This document shows positions 14,946-23,303 of a stretch of 64,000 nucleotides of DNA, one piece after another. Within the stretch, counting starts at the first letter, position 1. Each line of letters starts with the position of its first letter. The position numbers and the translations under genes were made by a program. Source of the stretch: an uncultured Bacteroidales bacterium. GTDB taxonomy: Bacteria > Bacteroidota > Bacteroidia > Bacteroidales > P3. The stretch is from NCBI GenBank assembly GCA_900316055.1, contig ONBK01000008.1, forward strand, positions 40,200 to 104,199, read 5' to 3'. The notes beneath the pieces are model-generated. The model was not told the origin of the DNA and searched no databases. It was given only the letters and a program-made list of their open reading frames with translations.

Positions 14946-16457
14946 TTATTTCTCAGGTGCAAGCAGCAGCGTTCCTACGCTGCTATTCCATGTAGACAGG
15001 AGTTGACGATACTGGGCGTATTCTTCCACGTCGATGAGAGTTTTTTCAATCTTGATGCGGCGGATGACTTTGATTTTGTTGCCTTTCTGTTGGATGCTGA
15101 TTTCCACGTTGCCGATGCCGGGGTGATTGGCTTTGCGGCTGATGTCACCGCCGAGGAGTTTTAATCCCTTGTCGATGGAGAAGGACTGCTCAACGTTGAC
15201 ATCGCAGGCTATTGTGCTCAGAGGTGTGGTGCGTACATAGGGGAGGTGACTGACCTCGGGGAGCGACAAGCGGTAGGGGATAGCTGGAATATGGAGACAA
15301 AGGAAGCCGTCCTCGAGAGCCACGACGGATGCTTTCTCCTCTTCGCCGATGAAGTCGAACTTCTCTACTTCGTCGTGGGCTTTCCCATTGATGTCGATAG
15401 GCTCTTTGCGCCGCACGTTAAGGCGGTACTCGACGGTGTCGATGAAGATACCTACCTCGTCCATGTTGTCGCCTATGACGCGGGCGCGGTAGCCTTCGCC
15501 GTTAAGGATGGCGGTGAGCAGAACGGCCTTGTCGATAGCGGTGCCGCAACCGGTCTGCCAGGTGACCTGGGGAGTGGAGTGGACGTATCCGAGGTGCGAG
15601 GGATGGATGTCGTTGAGATGGATGTTGTCGAGCACGAAGTCGCGAATTTTTCCGATATTCATTAGTTCGTCGTTGCCGGTAATCTGCTGGGCTATAGCGT
15701 CGGCAGATTCTTTGAAGGGTTTCTGGTCGAAGGCAGGTGTGTGCTCGGGGATGCTGTTGTATAGGCGCAGAGTGGGGTTGATATCGGAGGGCATGTAAGG
15801 CTCATGCGGAGCCTGTGGCATATTGATGAATGAGAACTGGAGGTGTTTGGTGGAATTATCTTCGTCTATACTCGTTGTACGGGTTATGCCACCGTCAGGC
15901 AGATATTGGTTGCCGAGGAAGTCCCATTTCACATCCATGTCTTTAGGGTAGCTCACCACCACATCCATTTTTTCCACGGGGCATTCCCGTTTTATAGGGA
16001 GGCTCTCATAGAGGAGGTTGTACTTGCGGTGGATGGTGTAGTCTACCACGATGACGCACCCTAGCTCCATGCCGGTATGTACCATGGCGAGTTCGCGCAT
16101 GTGGTTGAAACGACCGCAGTCGGCACACTCCTCGGGCAGTTGGTAGACGAAGGCGTTCTGTGGCATCTCCACACGGCTGCCGTCGAGTTGGCGGGTGTAA
16201 ACCTCGTTGATAATCACCTCCTCGAGGTCGGGATTGTAGACCACGAAGGTCTCGCCTTTATCGGCATAGGCGGTGAGGGCGCGGTTGCGGAGAATCTGCA
16301 CTTCATGACGATAGTGGTAGTCGCTGCTGCCGTCAGCATTCAACGTCCACTCATAGCGCAGCAGTTTGTAGACAGCATCGGGCTGCTGGGCTTTTAAAGT
16401 GGAAAGAGGAAAGTGGAAGGTGGAAAGTATTGCTGCAATAAAAAGTATCTTTTTCAT
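14946..16457 (-). CDS. Secreted DUF3857/transglutaminase-like protein, shorter paralogue
   Basis: 503 residues. The signal peptide KKILFIAAILSTFHFPLST ends at LKAQ and is followed by a DUF3857 domain (LRYEWTLNADGSSDYHYRHEVQILRNRA...) and a transglutaminase-like core. In the core the catalytic Cys is in WQTGCGTAIDKAVLLTAIL, where the family has GxCxDKA. Function is unknown; such proteins are periplasmic or outer-membrane-associated in Bacteroidota. The FHFPLST part of the signal peptide is encoded by a 7-bp tandem repeat. It lies 24 bp after the related 663-residue gene, forming a two-gene operon. Confidence 0.85.
   Translation of the reverse strand: MKKILFIAAILSTFHFPLSTLKAQQPDAVYKLLRYEWTLNADGSSDYHYRHEVQILRNRALTAYADKGETFVVYNPDLEEVIINEVYTRQLDGSRVEMPQNAFVYQLPEECADCGRFNHMRELAMVHTGMELGCVIVVDYTIHRKYNLLYESLPIKRECPVEKMDVVVSYPKDMDVKWDFLGNQYLPDGGITRTTSIDEDNSTKHLQFSFINMPQAPHEPYMPSDINPTLRLYNSIPEHTPAFDQKPFKESADAIAQQITGNDELMNIGKIRDFVLDNIHLNDIHPSHLGYVHSTPQVTWQTGCGTAIDKAVLLTAILNGEGYRARVIGDNMDEVGIFIDTVEYRLNVRRKEPIDINGKAHDEVEKFDFIGEEEKASVVALEDGFLCLHIPAIPYRLSLPEVSHLPYVRTTPLSTIACDVNVEQSFSIDKGLKLLGGDISRKANHPGIGNVEISIQQKGNKIKVIRRIKIEKTLIDVEEYAQYRQLLSTWNSSVGTLLLAPEK
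16397..16430. repeat. 7-bp tandem repeat (TTTCCAC, minus strand) in a signal peptide
   Basis: On the minus strand the units TTTCCAC, CTTCCAC, TTTCCTC and TTTCCAC follow each other and encode STFHFPLST. The same unit encodes the same FHFPLST in the LysM protein (27583-27617). Confidence 0.8.
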
Positions 16458-16481
16458 GGCTATAATAATCTATTGTCTTAA

Positions 16482-18473
16482 CTACTTAGTCAAAATTACA
16501 GGTGTTTCGGAGACCATTACTTGGGCTTTGGCACTGGCACGGAAGGCGGGCCAGTCCTCGGCATCATAGAGGCGTTTGCCGAAGACTATCTGCTCGCCGA
16601 AGTTCAGTTTGTTGCCCTCCATCTGGAATCCACAGCCAAAAGAAGCGGCGGGGTTGGCGATGCCGTCGACCATGGGGTAGTGGAGCATCGTGGGGACGAA
16701 AGGCAGGGTGATGGTCTCGCGGATGTCGACCAGTCGCGAACAGCGGTCGGCGAAAGGCTGTGTGCGGGTCTCGGGGGTGAGGTTGAAGTTGAGGTGGCTC
16801 ATGGCGCGGCGGAAGAGGTTGCGGGCGCTGAGGGGGATGAAGGTGATGACGTTCTTGTCGACGGTGGCATAGTAGGGGATGCGGTAGCGGTAGGTGATGG
16901 AAATGGGGTGGTCGAGGTAGCCGTCGGGCTCGCTATACTGGATGTCGAGGATTTCGGCGTTGGGGGCTACGCGGAGCAGTTCGAGCTCGAGGTTGCTGCG
17001 CCATTCGCTCTGGCGGGTGGCGAAAATGCCGCGTACGGAGGCGTCGCTTTGGCCTTCGGCGGTGATGGTGAGAGAGCCTGTGAGGGTGCCGTCGTTGTCG
17101 ATGGCACTCTCACCAAGGATGCGGAGGTAGTGGTTCTCGGCGGGCGAGATGGGAGTCTCCATGAGGTCGCAGCCTTCGGCGGTGCCGATAAGGTATCCCT
17201 GCTGCTGCTCGGCACTGCTCCATAGTTCACGCACATTGGGAACCCAGGTGGGATCGAGCATGAGGAACTGCCTGTTGCGCAGCTGTACAGCGCAGACGCT
17301 GTGATTGAATTGGTCGGCAGGGATGCGGTCGATGCGCTCGCCCGCCATGGTCATGGCGGCATAGGCTTTGAAACCTGCAGCGCGGAGGAAGCCGATGAGC
17401 GTAGAGGCTTTGTCTTTGCAGACGCCACAACGGTCGGTGTAGTTCATCTGTTGGTTGTGGAGGGTGAATCCTTCGCCGGGACCCATGGAGATACCGGCAT
17501 AGCGGATATTATCGGCTACCCAGTGGGTGAGGATGCTGATGCTATCCATTTCGTCTTTGGCACCACTGAGCAACTCGTTTACTTTCTGCTGTACCTCGGG
17601 GGTGGTTTTGAAACTGCCGTAGTCCTCGTTTACACCAAAAAACCAGCGGCTTTTGGCCTGCCAATCAGGACTGGTGGAGAGAAGCAGTTTGCACTGGATG
17701 TCGTTGTTTGCCAGGGCGCGGGGCTCGCGCTTCAGTGGCATGATGTCCTCCTTATTGGTGAAGGTATAGAGGCTACGTCCGGCTTCATCGGCGGCCTCTC
17801 GTTTCACTTCGAGTTCGCCGTTGTAAACCTTGTACTGCACATTCTTGCTGTCAAGAATGTTAAGCTGGTAGACTTTGTGTTGCACGGGCTGGTCGCTCCA
17901 GAAGGGAACGATGTCGTAGTAGTGACCTCGCATGGGAGGCACATAGCGGTCCTCGTTATTGGGCAGGGCGGCGAAGGTGCTGTTAAGGCTGGGCACCTCA
18001 TCCTGCAGTAATGCATAGGTGTATCCTTTCTTGTAGGTCCACACCTCGAGTTTGTCGCCGAGGTTGAGGTGGCCTATCTCGACCATTTTCTGGCTGGAAC
18101 CCCAGTAGATGAGGCGGGCTGGTGCCACATAGTCGTAGACCAAGATGTTGTTCTCTCGGTCAGGCCAGAGGAGTGTGTCGGTATGACCGCTGGCGCGGTG
18201 GACGAGCACACGCTCGATATTGCAGTAGGCCGACAGAGGGTCGTAGTCAATCTTGTAGGTGCTGTAGTCAGAGCATCCTTTGAAGGAGTACATCTCGATG
18301 CACTTGTGGTTGAGTACATGACTGAGGCCGGACTCCTCCATGTAGACGCCTGTGGAGTCGAAGAGAGTGACGGTGTTGCTGCCGGCATATTTACCGGGAA
18401 GAGCCTTGTACTGCGCTGTGGCGAACGAGGCTGTGGCCGCTAACAGCGTGAGGAATACGAATGCTTTTTTCAT
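16482..18473 (-). CDS. Secreted DUF3857/transglutaminase protein
   Basis: 663 residues with signal peptide MKKAFVFLTLLAATASFATAQ, an N-terminal DUF3857 beta domain, and a transglutaminase-like core. The core carries a complete papain-like triad: Cys in DRCGVCKDKASTLIGFL, His in FNHSVCAVQL and Asp in FLMLDPTWV. A C-terminal beta domain follows (SLTITAEGQSDASV...). The substrate is unknown. Proteins of this architecture are common in Bacteroidota and often occur in pairs, as here. Its promoter (-7 TATCTTTG) is at 18499-18506. Confidence 0.88.
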   Translation of the reverse strand: MKKAFVFLTLLAATASFATAQYKALPGKYAGSNTVTLFDSTGVYMEESGLSHVLNHKCIEMYSFKGCSDYSTYKIDYDPLSAYCNIERVLVHRASGHTDTLLWPDRENNILVYDYVAPARLIYWGSSQKMVEIGHLNLGDKLEVWTYKKGYTYALLQDEVPSLNSTFAALPNNEDRYVPPMRGHYYDIVPFWSDQPVQHKVYQLNILDSKNVQYKVYNGELEVKREAADEAGRSLYTFTNKEDIMPLKREPRALANNDIQCKLLLSTSPDWQAKSRWFFGVNEDYGSFKTTPEVQQKVNELLSGAKDEMDSISILTHWVADNIRYAGISMGPGEGFTLHNQQMNYTDRCGVCKDKASTLIGFLRAAGFKAYAAMTMAGERIDRIPADQFNHSVCAVQLRNRQFLMLDPTWVPNVRELWSSAEQQQGYLIGTAEGCDLMETPISPAENHYLRILGESAIDNDGTLTGSLTITAEGQSDASVRGIFATRQSEWRSNLELELLRVAPNAEILDIQYSEPDGYLDHPISITYRYRIPYYATVDKNVITFIPLSARNLFRRAMSHLNFNLTPETRTQPFADRCSRLVDIRETITLPFVPTMLHYPMVDGIANPAASFGCGFQMEGNKLNFGEQIVFGKRLYDAEDWPAFRASAKAQVMVSETPVILTK

Positions 18474-18498
18474 ATAAATGAGTACTATTATTAAAATG

Positions 18499-18506
18499 CA
18501 AAGATA
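18499..18506 (-). promoter_or_regulatory. -7 element TATCTTTG of the DUF3857 operon
   Basis: Plus-strand CAAAGATA, 26 bp upstream of the ATG at 18473. Confidence 0.75.
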
Positions 18507-18569
18507 CGAAAAAAATGAAAAACGAAAAAGGAAAAAATGAAAATTTTATTGGACTCTTGGGTTATTAAT

Positions 18570-18602
18570 AAAAAATAAACCTCCAATCGTATGTTGGAGG
18601 TT
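18570..18602 (-). terminator. Terminator of tRNA-Gln
   Basis: On the minus strand AACCTCCAA, 7-nt loop, TTGGAGGTT (18578-18586 with 18594-18602), followed by TATTTTT. Confidence 0.85.
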
Positions 18603-18607
18603 CTTAG

Positions 18608-18678
18608 TTGTCCTACCTGGATTCGAACCAAGACAAGCTGATCCAGAGTCAGATGTGCTACCGTTACACCATAGGACA
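18608..18678 (-). tRNA. tRNA-Gln (CTG)
   Basis: 71 nt. The acceptor TGTCCTA pairs with TAGGACA and the discriminator is A. The anticodon loop reads CTCTGGA, so the anticodon is CTG. The T-arm is TTGGTTCGAATCCAG-type. It is a solitary gene with its own conserved tRNA promoter and terminator. Confidence 0.93.
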
Positions 18679-18718
18679 ATGCCTTGTAAAGGGTTGCTTT
18701 TTCTCTCAAAAGCGGGTG

Positions 18719-18749
18719 CAAAAGTACAACCTTTTTTGAAACTGACAAA
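18719..18749 (-). promoter_or_regulatory. Conserved tRNA promoter module (tRNA-Gln)
   Basis: Minus strand: TTTG (18746-18749), 19 bp, TACTTTTG (18719-18726). The block between and around them is almost the same as at 2562-2592, including the sequence down to CACCCGCTTTT. Confidence 0.82.
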
Positions 18750-18891
18750 ATTTTTTTGAATTTAATGATTTTGATTTACAATTAAAAATTGATTTACAGT
18801 GTGTTGTTTTCTCAAAAAAAATCAGCACAATATTTTTTGGTTATGTGCGTTATCTACTAAAATTGTTTTGTAATTATTTTTTTTGAGCTTT

Positions 18892-20022
18892 ATGAATATC
18901 ATTATTACCGGCGGTGCCGGATTTATCGGAAGCCATGTAGTGCGGTTGTTTGTCAATAAGTACCCACAGTACAAGATTATCAACCTCGACAAACTAACCT
19001 ACGCCGGCAACCTCGCCAATCTTAAGGACATTGAGGACAAGCCCAACTACAAATTCGTCCGCATGGACATCTGCGATTTCGACGGTGTCTATAAGCTGAT
19101 GCAGGACGAGCATGTCGACGGCATTATTCATCTGGCTGCTGAGAGCCATGTGGATCGCAGCATCAAGGACCCCTTCACCTTCGCACAGACGAACGTGATG
19201 GGTACCCTCAGTTTGTTGCAGGCTGCCAAACTCTACTGGGAGAGCCTACCGGAGAAATTCGAGGGCAAACGTTTCTATCATATCTCGACCGACGAGGTGT
19301 ATGGCGCCCTGGAGATGACGCATCCCGAGGGTGTCAAGCCTCCATTCACCACCAAGGCCTCCAGCGGTGAGCACCATATGGCCTACGGCGAGAAATTCTT
19401 CACCGAAGACCTCAAATACCAGCCCCACAGCCCTTACAGTGCCGCCAAGGCCTCGAGCGACCACTTCGTGCGCGCCTTCCACGACACCTATGGTCTGCCC
19501 ACCGTCGTCACCAACTGCTCCAACAACTACGGCCCCTATCAGTTCCCCGAGAAGCTGATACCCCTATTCATTAATAATATACGTCATCGCAAACCCCTGC
19601 CCGTCTACGGCAAGGGCGAGAACGTGCGCGACTGGCTGTATGTCGAAGACCACGCCCGCGCCATCGACCTTATCTTCCATCAGGGCAAGATTGCCGAGAC
19701 CTACAACATCGGCGGCTTCAACGAGTGGAAGAACATCGACATCATCAAGGTGGTCATCAACACCGTCGACCGCCTGCTGGGCCGTCCCGAGGGGCAAGAC
19801 ATGGACCTCATCACCTATGTCACCGACCGCGCCGGCCACGACATGCGCTACGCCATCGACAGCAGCAAGCTGCAGCGCGAGCTCGGCTGGGAGCCCAGCC
19901 TCCAGTTCGAGGAAGGCATCGAGAAGACCGTCCGCTGGTACCTCGACAACCAGGAGTGGATGGACAACGTCACCTCCGGCGACTATCTGAAGTACTACGA
20001 GGACATGTACGCCGGTAGATAA
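18892..20022 (+). CDS. rfbB: dTDP-glucose 4,6-dehydratase
   Basis: An NAD-dependent SDR enzyme that makes dTDP-4-keto-6-deoxyglucose for rhamnose and other deoxysugars of surface polysaccharides. The N-terminus MNIIITGGAGFIGSHVV has the TGxxGFIG cofactor motif. HLAAESHVDRS, HISTDEVYG (catalytic Thr-Asp-Glu) and YSAAKASSDHF (catalytic Tyr-xxx-Lys) are all present, as is NNYGPYQFPEKLIPL. The ATG is chosen over an in-frame TTG nine bases upstream. The other rfb genes are not adjacent, so the gene is a singleton with its own terminator. Confidence 0.96.
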   Translation: MNIIITGGAGFIGSHVVRLFVNKYPQYKIINLDKLTYAGNLANLKDIEDKPNYKFVRMDICDFDGVYKLMQDEHVDGIIHLAAESHVDRSIKDPFTFAQTNVMGTLSLLQAAKLYWESLPEKFEGKRFYHISTDEVYGALEMTHPEGVKPPFTTKASSGEHHMAYGEKFFTEDLKYQPHSPYSAAKASSDHFVRAFHDTYGLPTVVTNCSNNYGPYQFPEKLIPLFINNIRHRKPLPVYGKGENVRDWLYVEDHARAIDLIFHQGKIAETYNIGGFNEWKNIDIIKVVINTVDRLLGRPEGQDMDLITYVTDRAGHDMRYAIDSSKLQRELGWEPSLQFEEGIEKTVRWYLDNQEWMDNVTSGDYLKYYEDMYAGR

Positions 20023-20052
20023 CCCCGCCCACCCATTTGTTAAAAAATCATA

Positions 20053-20081
20053 AAGACCATCAATGCGATGGTCTTTTTTTT
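20053..20081 (+). terminator. Terminator of rfbB
   Basis: AAGACCATC, short loop, GATGGTCTT followed by a T-run. Confidence 0.9.
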
Positions 20082-20154
20082 GCTCCCCAAACGTTAAAAT
20101 CACAAATACAGGTCAAACTAACACACTCTTCGCACAATCAACCTATTAACTACC

Positions 20155-20206
20155 TACCAACACCCTACCAACTCCTACCACGGTAGGAGTTGGTAGGGTG
20201 TTGGTA
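20155..20206. repeat. Perfect 25-bp palindromic element
   Basis: A 25-bp arm at 20155-20179 is exactly complementary to 20182-20206, with a 2-base centre. The core CCAACTCCTACC/GGTAGGAGTTGG and the following TAGGGTGTTG recur at 62043-62080. It lies in a 314-bp interval between rfbB and the blaI-like gene that otherwise holds no gene. Confidence 0.85.
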
Positions 20207-20336
20207 AGGGCTTCGTAGGTAGAATATCGCTACCCGGTAACAACCTTTTTTCTATTTTTTTTCATCTGGACGCAATAAAGAAATATTTTCTTCGTTCTTT
20301 AACTAGAATTTTAATTACAGAATAATACTTATAATT

Positions 20337-20690
20337 ATGAATAAGGAACTGACAAAGGCCGAGGAACAGGTGATGCAAGCCTTATGGAAAATTGAGAAAG
20401 GGTTTGCAAATGAAATTGTTGCAGCCGTAGAGAGTGACGCTGCATACAACACGGTGCTCACCGTGGTGCGCATCCTGGAGCAGAAGGGCTTCGTGGCGCA
20501 TGAGACCTTCAACCGCTCGAACCGCTATTATCCGCTCATTTCGCGAGAAGAGTATATGAAACAGATGCTGGGAGGCATTGCGCACCGCTGGTTCGGCTCG
20601 TCGCCGCGGGCACTGGTGTCGTTCCTGGTAGACAAAAAAGAGGTCTCCCTCGAGGATCTTGAAACAATCACTAAAGAACTTGAGTCATGA
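20337..20690 (+). CDS. BlaI/MecI-family transcriptional repressor
   Basis: 117 residues with a winged-helix domain (LTKAEEQVMQALWKIEKGFANEIVAAV, recognition helix TVLTVVRILEQKGFV) and a C-terminal dimerisation part (LVSFLVDKKEVSLEDLETI). BlaI repressors are inactivated by cleavage triggered by a partner BlaR1 membrane protease. The partner is encoded next, with a 4-bp ATGA overlap. In Bacteroidota such pairs often control genes other than beta-lactamases, and none is present here. Confidence 0.92.
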   Translation: MNKELTKAEEQVMQALWKIEKGFANEIVAAVESDAAYNTVLTVVRILEQKGFVAHETFNRSNRYYPLISREEYMKQMLGGIAHRWFGSSPRALVSFLVDKKEVSLEDLETITKELES

Positions 20691-21964
20691 TACGCTGGAT
20701 GCTTTTTTCGACTTTGGCGGCAGGCCTTCTCTATGGTCTGTACACTCTCACGCTTCGCCGTGACCGCTGGTTGCAGTTGAATCTTTGGTATCTGCTGGTG
20801 GCACTTCCGTTCAGTATCCTGGTTCCGCACCTTCCGATACCTGACTTTTTTGGTGCCGCATCGTTGTCGGTCGCTTCGGCAGAGAATTTTCTGGTGACTC
20901 TAGCCCCGGTTGAAATATCGGCCTCGTCGGCGCCACAAGCGCTCAGGTTGATGGATGTGGTTCTCAATACCTATCTCATCGGCCTTGCGGTATGTTTCGC
21001 CTGGCTTGTGTTCCAGATGGTTGCACAGGCGATGATTGTCGTCAGGCTCCGGCGGAAACATGGGGTCTATGGGGAGGGTGACGGCTTCGACATCCCCCGC
21101 CGTGCATCGCTCATCCTCACGGACGACGATACCGCACCCTATTCCTTCTTTAACCAGATAGTGGTCGGCACACGCGGCCTCAGCGACGAGGAGTTGCGTT
21201 GTATCCTCGCCCATGAGTCGCATCATGTGAGACAAAACCATTCGATCGACCTTCTCTTCGCGCGGATGCTGTGCTGCATGGCGTGGTTCAATCCCTTTGT
21301 ATGGCTGATGCTGAGGGAGATACGCGCCGTTCAGGAGTTTCAGGCCGACGCCGCCTCGCTCGGCGCTTGCGGCCGCGAGGACTATCTGCACCTGCTCTAC
21401 AGGCAGGTCACCGGTACCGGATATGGCCATATCACCAATAATTTCCAAAGTATTAACATCAAAAAACGCATTGTTATGATGAACACAAAGAAATCGCGCT
21501 TCGGCGCATGGAAAGCACTGGCGGCGCTGCCCGTGGCGGCATTGTTGATGATGGTGGGTTGCAAGCCCGCGACATCTGAAATTGTCGACTCCGAGAAGCA
21601 GGCGGTGGTTGAGCCTCAGGCTACCGTCGAGCCAGAACTCTTCGACCCTCAAACTGCTCCCGAGGGATTTATTCCTCCCGAATATCCTGACGGCGAGAAA
21701 GCCCTTTACAAGTATCTTGCTGAAAACATCCACTATCCCGAACAGGCCAAGGCCGACGGCATCGAAGGTAAAGTGTTTGTCCGTTTTATTGTGAGGGACA
21801 ACGGAGACATCGTCAATGTCGAGGTGGAGCGTGGCATCGGTGGCGGATGCGATGAGGAGGCAATGCGCGTGATTAAAAGCATGCCCAAATGGATACCTGC
21901 CACAAGCGAGGGCAAAGTTGTAAACGTGCAATACGTCATTCCTATCAACTTCAAACTGCAATGA
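20687..21964 (+). CDS. BlaR1-like M56 metallopeptidase with TonB C-terminal domain
   Basis: 425 residues. Hydrophobic segments in the first 120 residues (IRWMLFSTLAAGLLYGLYTL, LWYLLVALPFSILVP, TYLIGLAVCFAWLVFQMVAQ) place the peptidase at the inner membrane. The zinc motif is CILAHESHHVRQNH (HExxH), followed by QEFQADAASL, which supplies the third ligand. After another membrane segment (ALAALPVAALLMMVG) comes a periplasmic Pro/Glu linker and a TonB C-terminal domain (PPEYPDGEKALYKYLAENI ... GKVFVRFIV). It probably senses an envelope signal and relieves the upstream repressor. Overlaps on both sides (ATGA) indicate translational coupling. Confidence 0.9.
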   Translation: MIRWMLFSTLAAGLLYGLYTLTLRRDRWLQLNLWYLLVALPFSILVPHLPIPDFFGAASLSVASAENFLVTLAPVEISASSAPQALRLMDVVLNTYLIGLAVCFAWLVFQMVAQAMIVVRLRRKHGVYGEGDGFDIPRRASLILTDDDTAPYSFFNQIVVGTRGLSDEELRCILAHESHHVRQNHSIDLLFARMLCCMAWFNPFVWLMLREIRAVQEFQADAASLGACGREDYLHLLYRQVTGTGYGHITNNFQSINIKKRIVMMNTKKSRFGAWKALAALPVAALLMMVGCKPATSEIVDSEKQAVVEPQATVEPELFDPQTAPEGFIPPEYPDGEKALYKYLAENIHYPEQAKADGIEGKVFVRFIVRDNGDIVNVEVERGIGGGCDEEAMRVIKSMPKWIPATSEGKVVNVQYVIPINFKLQ

Positions 21965-22665
21965 AGAGGCTCCCTTTCGTTGTGGTATTCAGCGTCCTGT
22001 TGTTAGCCGGCTGCGGTGCCTCGCGGCCGGCTGGCGGCTGGCCGACTTGCGAGTGCGAGCGGGCGGTGAAGGTGCCGGATGGGACGTTCCGTGCGTGGCT
22101 GGTGGAGAAGGGATATGCCGAGAAGGCAGGATGGAAGAAGTTGAGGGCCACCGAGGAAGGGTGCAGGTTGAAGGAGTTGGAGTGTTACAGTCAGGGCATC
22201 CATAGCCTTGAGGGGATAGAGATTTTCCCTCAGCTGGAACAGTTGACCTGTAGTGACAACCCTATCGAGGAGTTGGACCTCAACGCGCTGCATCATCTGG
22301 ATCGCCTCTACTGTCTCAGTGTTCCGCTCAGGCGGTTGGAGATGGACAGTTGCCACCAGTTGAAGCGTGTGCAGTTGAGCTATACGAATTTGGATAAGGT
22401 CGACCTTGCGTCTTTTCCAGAATTGGAGTTGCTTCTCTTCATCTTCTCGCCGCTGACGGAGATCGACCTCACACCTTGCGTCAGCCTCAAACAACTGTAT
22501 ATCCGCGGCACACAGATACGTGAGGTGGACTTGAGGCCTTGTGTCAAGCTGTTGGAGCTTCACGCGCTGGACACACCGCTGGAAACTATCACCGTTTCCC
22601 CGGAGCAGTATGACGGCACGATTAAGGTGTCGGTGGACGACTCGGTGAGAATCGAGGTGAGGTAG
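21961..22665 (+). CDS. Leucine-rich-repeat lipoprotein
   Basis: 234 residues. The start at 21961 overlaps the previous stop (ATGA) and gives a lipoprotein signal MKRLPFVVVFSVLLLAGC with lipobox LAGC. Short LRR units of about 21 residues follow (PQLEQLTCSDNPIEELDLNA, LKRVQLSYTNLDKVDLAS, LKQLYIRGTQIREVDLRP), an internalin-J-like pattern. There is no catalytic domain, so a binding role is likely. As the third coupled gene of the BlaI-BlaR-like operon it may be the regulated effector or a ligand sensor. Confidence 0.78.
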   Translation: MKRLPFVVVFSVLLLAGCGASRPAGGWPTCECERAVKVPDGTFRAWLVEKGYAEKAGWKKLRATEEGCRLKELECYSQGIHSLEGIEIFPQLEQLTCSDNPIEELDLNALHHLDRLYCLSVPLRRLEMDSCHQLKRVQLSYTNLDKVDLASFPELELLLFIFSPLTEIDLTPCVSLKQLYIRGTQIREVDLRPCVKLLELHALDTPLETITVSPEQYDGTIKVSVDDSVRIEVR

Positions 22666-22674
22666 GCAATAATT

Positions 22675-22706
22675 AATATGTTAATGCGTTAATGTATTAA
22701 TGTGTT
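22675..22706. repeat. 8-bp tandem repeat upstream of the HAD gene
   Basis: AATATGTT, AATGCGTT, AATGTATT, AATGTGTT: four units between the LRR lipoprotein stop and the HAD start. Confidence 0.8.
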
Positions 22707-22715
22707 AGTTATTAT

Positions 22716-23303
22716 ATGAAGAATATTATTTTCGATTTCGGCAATGTGTTGGTGCAGTGGCATCCGGAGCATGTGTATGGTGAGTATTTCGGTGACGAGG
22801 CCAAGGCGTGGTGGTTTCTGCGGCATGTGGCCGACATGGACTTCCGGCAGCGCATCGACGCCGGCGAGAGTTTCGACGGATGTATCCGTGAGAAGCAGGC
22901 GCAATATCCCGAATATGAGCAGGCTATTGAACTTTACCGTTCGAAGTGGCGCGAGATGCTGACGGATGAGGTGCCGGGGATGCGGGAGGTGATAGTTGAA
23001 CTAAGAGGTAAGAACTACGAGCTATATGGACTTACTAATTGGAGCATGGAGACATTTCCAGAGGCCAGGGAGCATTTCGGCATCCTGCAGATGATCGACC
23101 GCTATGTGGTGAGTGGAGCCGAAGGCTTGGTGAAGCCCGACCCGAGATTGTTCCAGGTGCTCTTGGACCGCTATGGGTTGTGCGCCGAAGAGTGCATCTT
23201 CATCGATGACAACCCCGACAATGTGGCCGCAGCCCGAAACATGGGCATGCGTGGCATCGTCTTCACCAATGCAGAATCATTACGAAAAGAACTTGCTATA
23301 TGA
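22716..23303 (+). CDS. HAD-superfamily phosphatase (YihX-like)
   Basis: 195 residues of HAD subfamily IA. Motif I is IIFDFGNVLV, in which the second Asp is replaced by Gly as in YihX. Motif II is LYGLTNWS, the motif III Lys is in GLVKPDPRLF, and motif IV is CIFIDDNPDNVAAA. The helical cap with FRQRIDAGE is typical. Sugar-phosphate or nucleotide phosphatase activity is likely but the substrate cannot be read from sequence. It overlaps the next gene by 4 bp. Confidence 0.92.
   Translation: MKNIIFDFGNVLVQWHPEHVYGEYFGDEAKAWWFLRHVADMDFRQRIDAGESFDGCIREKQAQYPEYEQAIELYRSKWREMLTDEVPGMREVIVELRGKNYELYGLTNWSMETFPEAREHFGILQMIDRYVVSGAEGLVKPDPRLFQVLLDRYGLCAEECIFIDDNPDNVAAARNMGMRGIVFTNAESLRKELAI

Noticed and set aside
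20155-20206. Rho-independent terminator
   Set aside because: The palindrome is perfect for 25 bp but is not followed by a T-run, and rfbB already has a terminator at 20053-20081.
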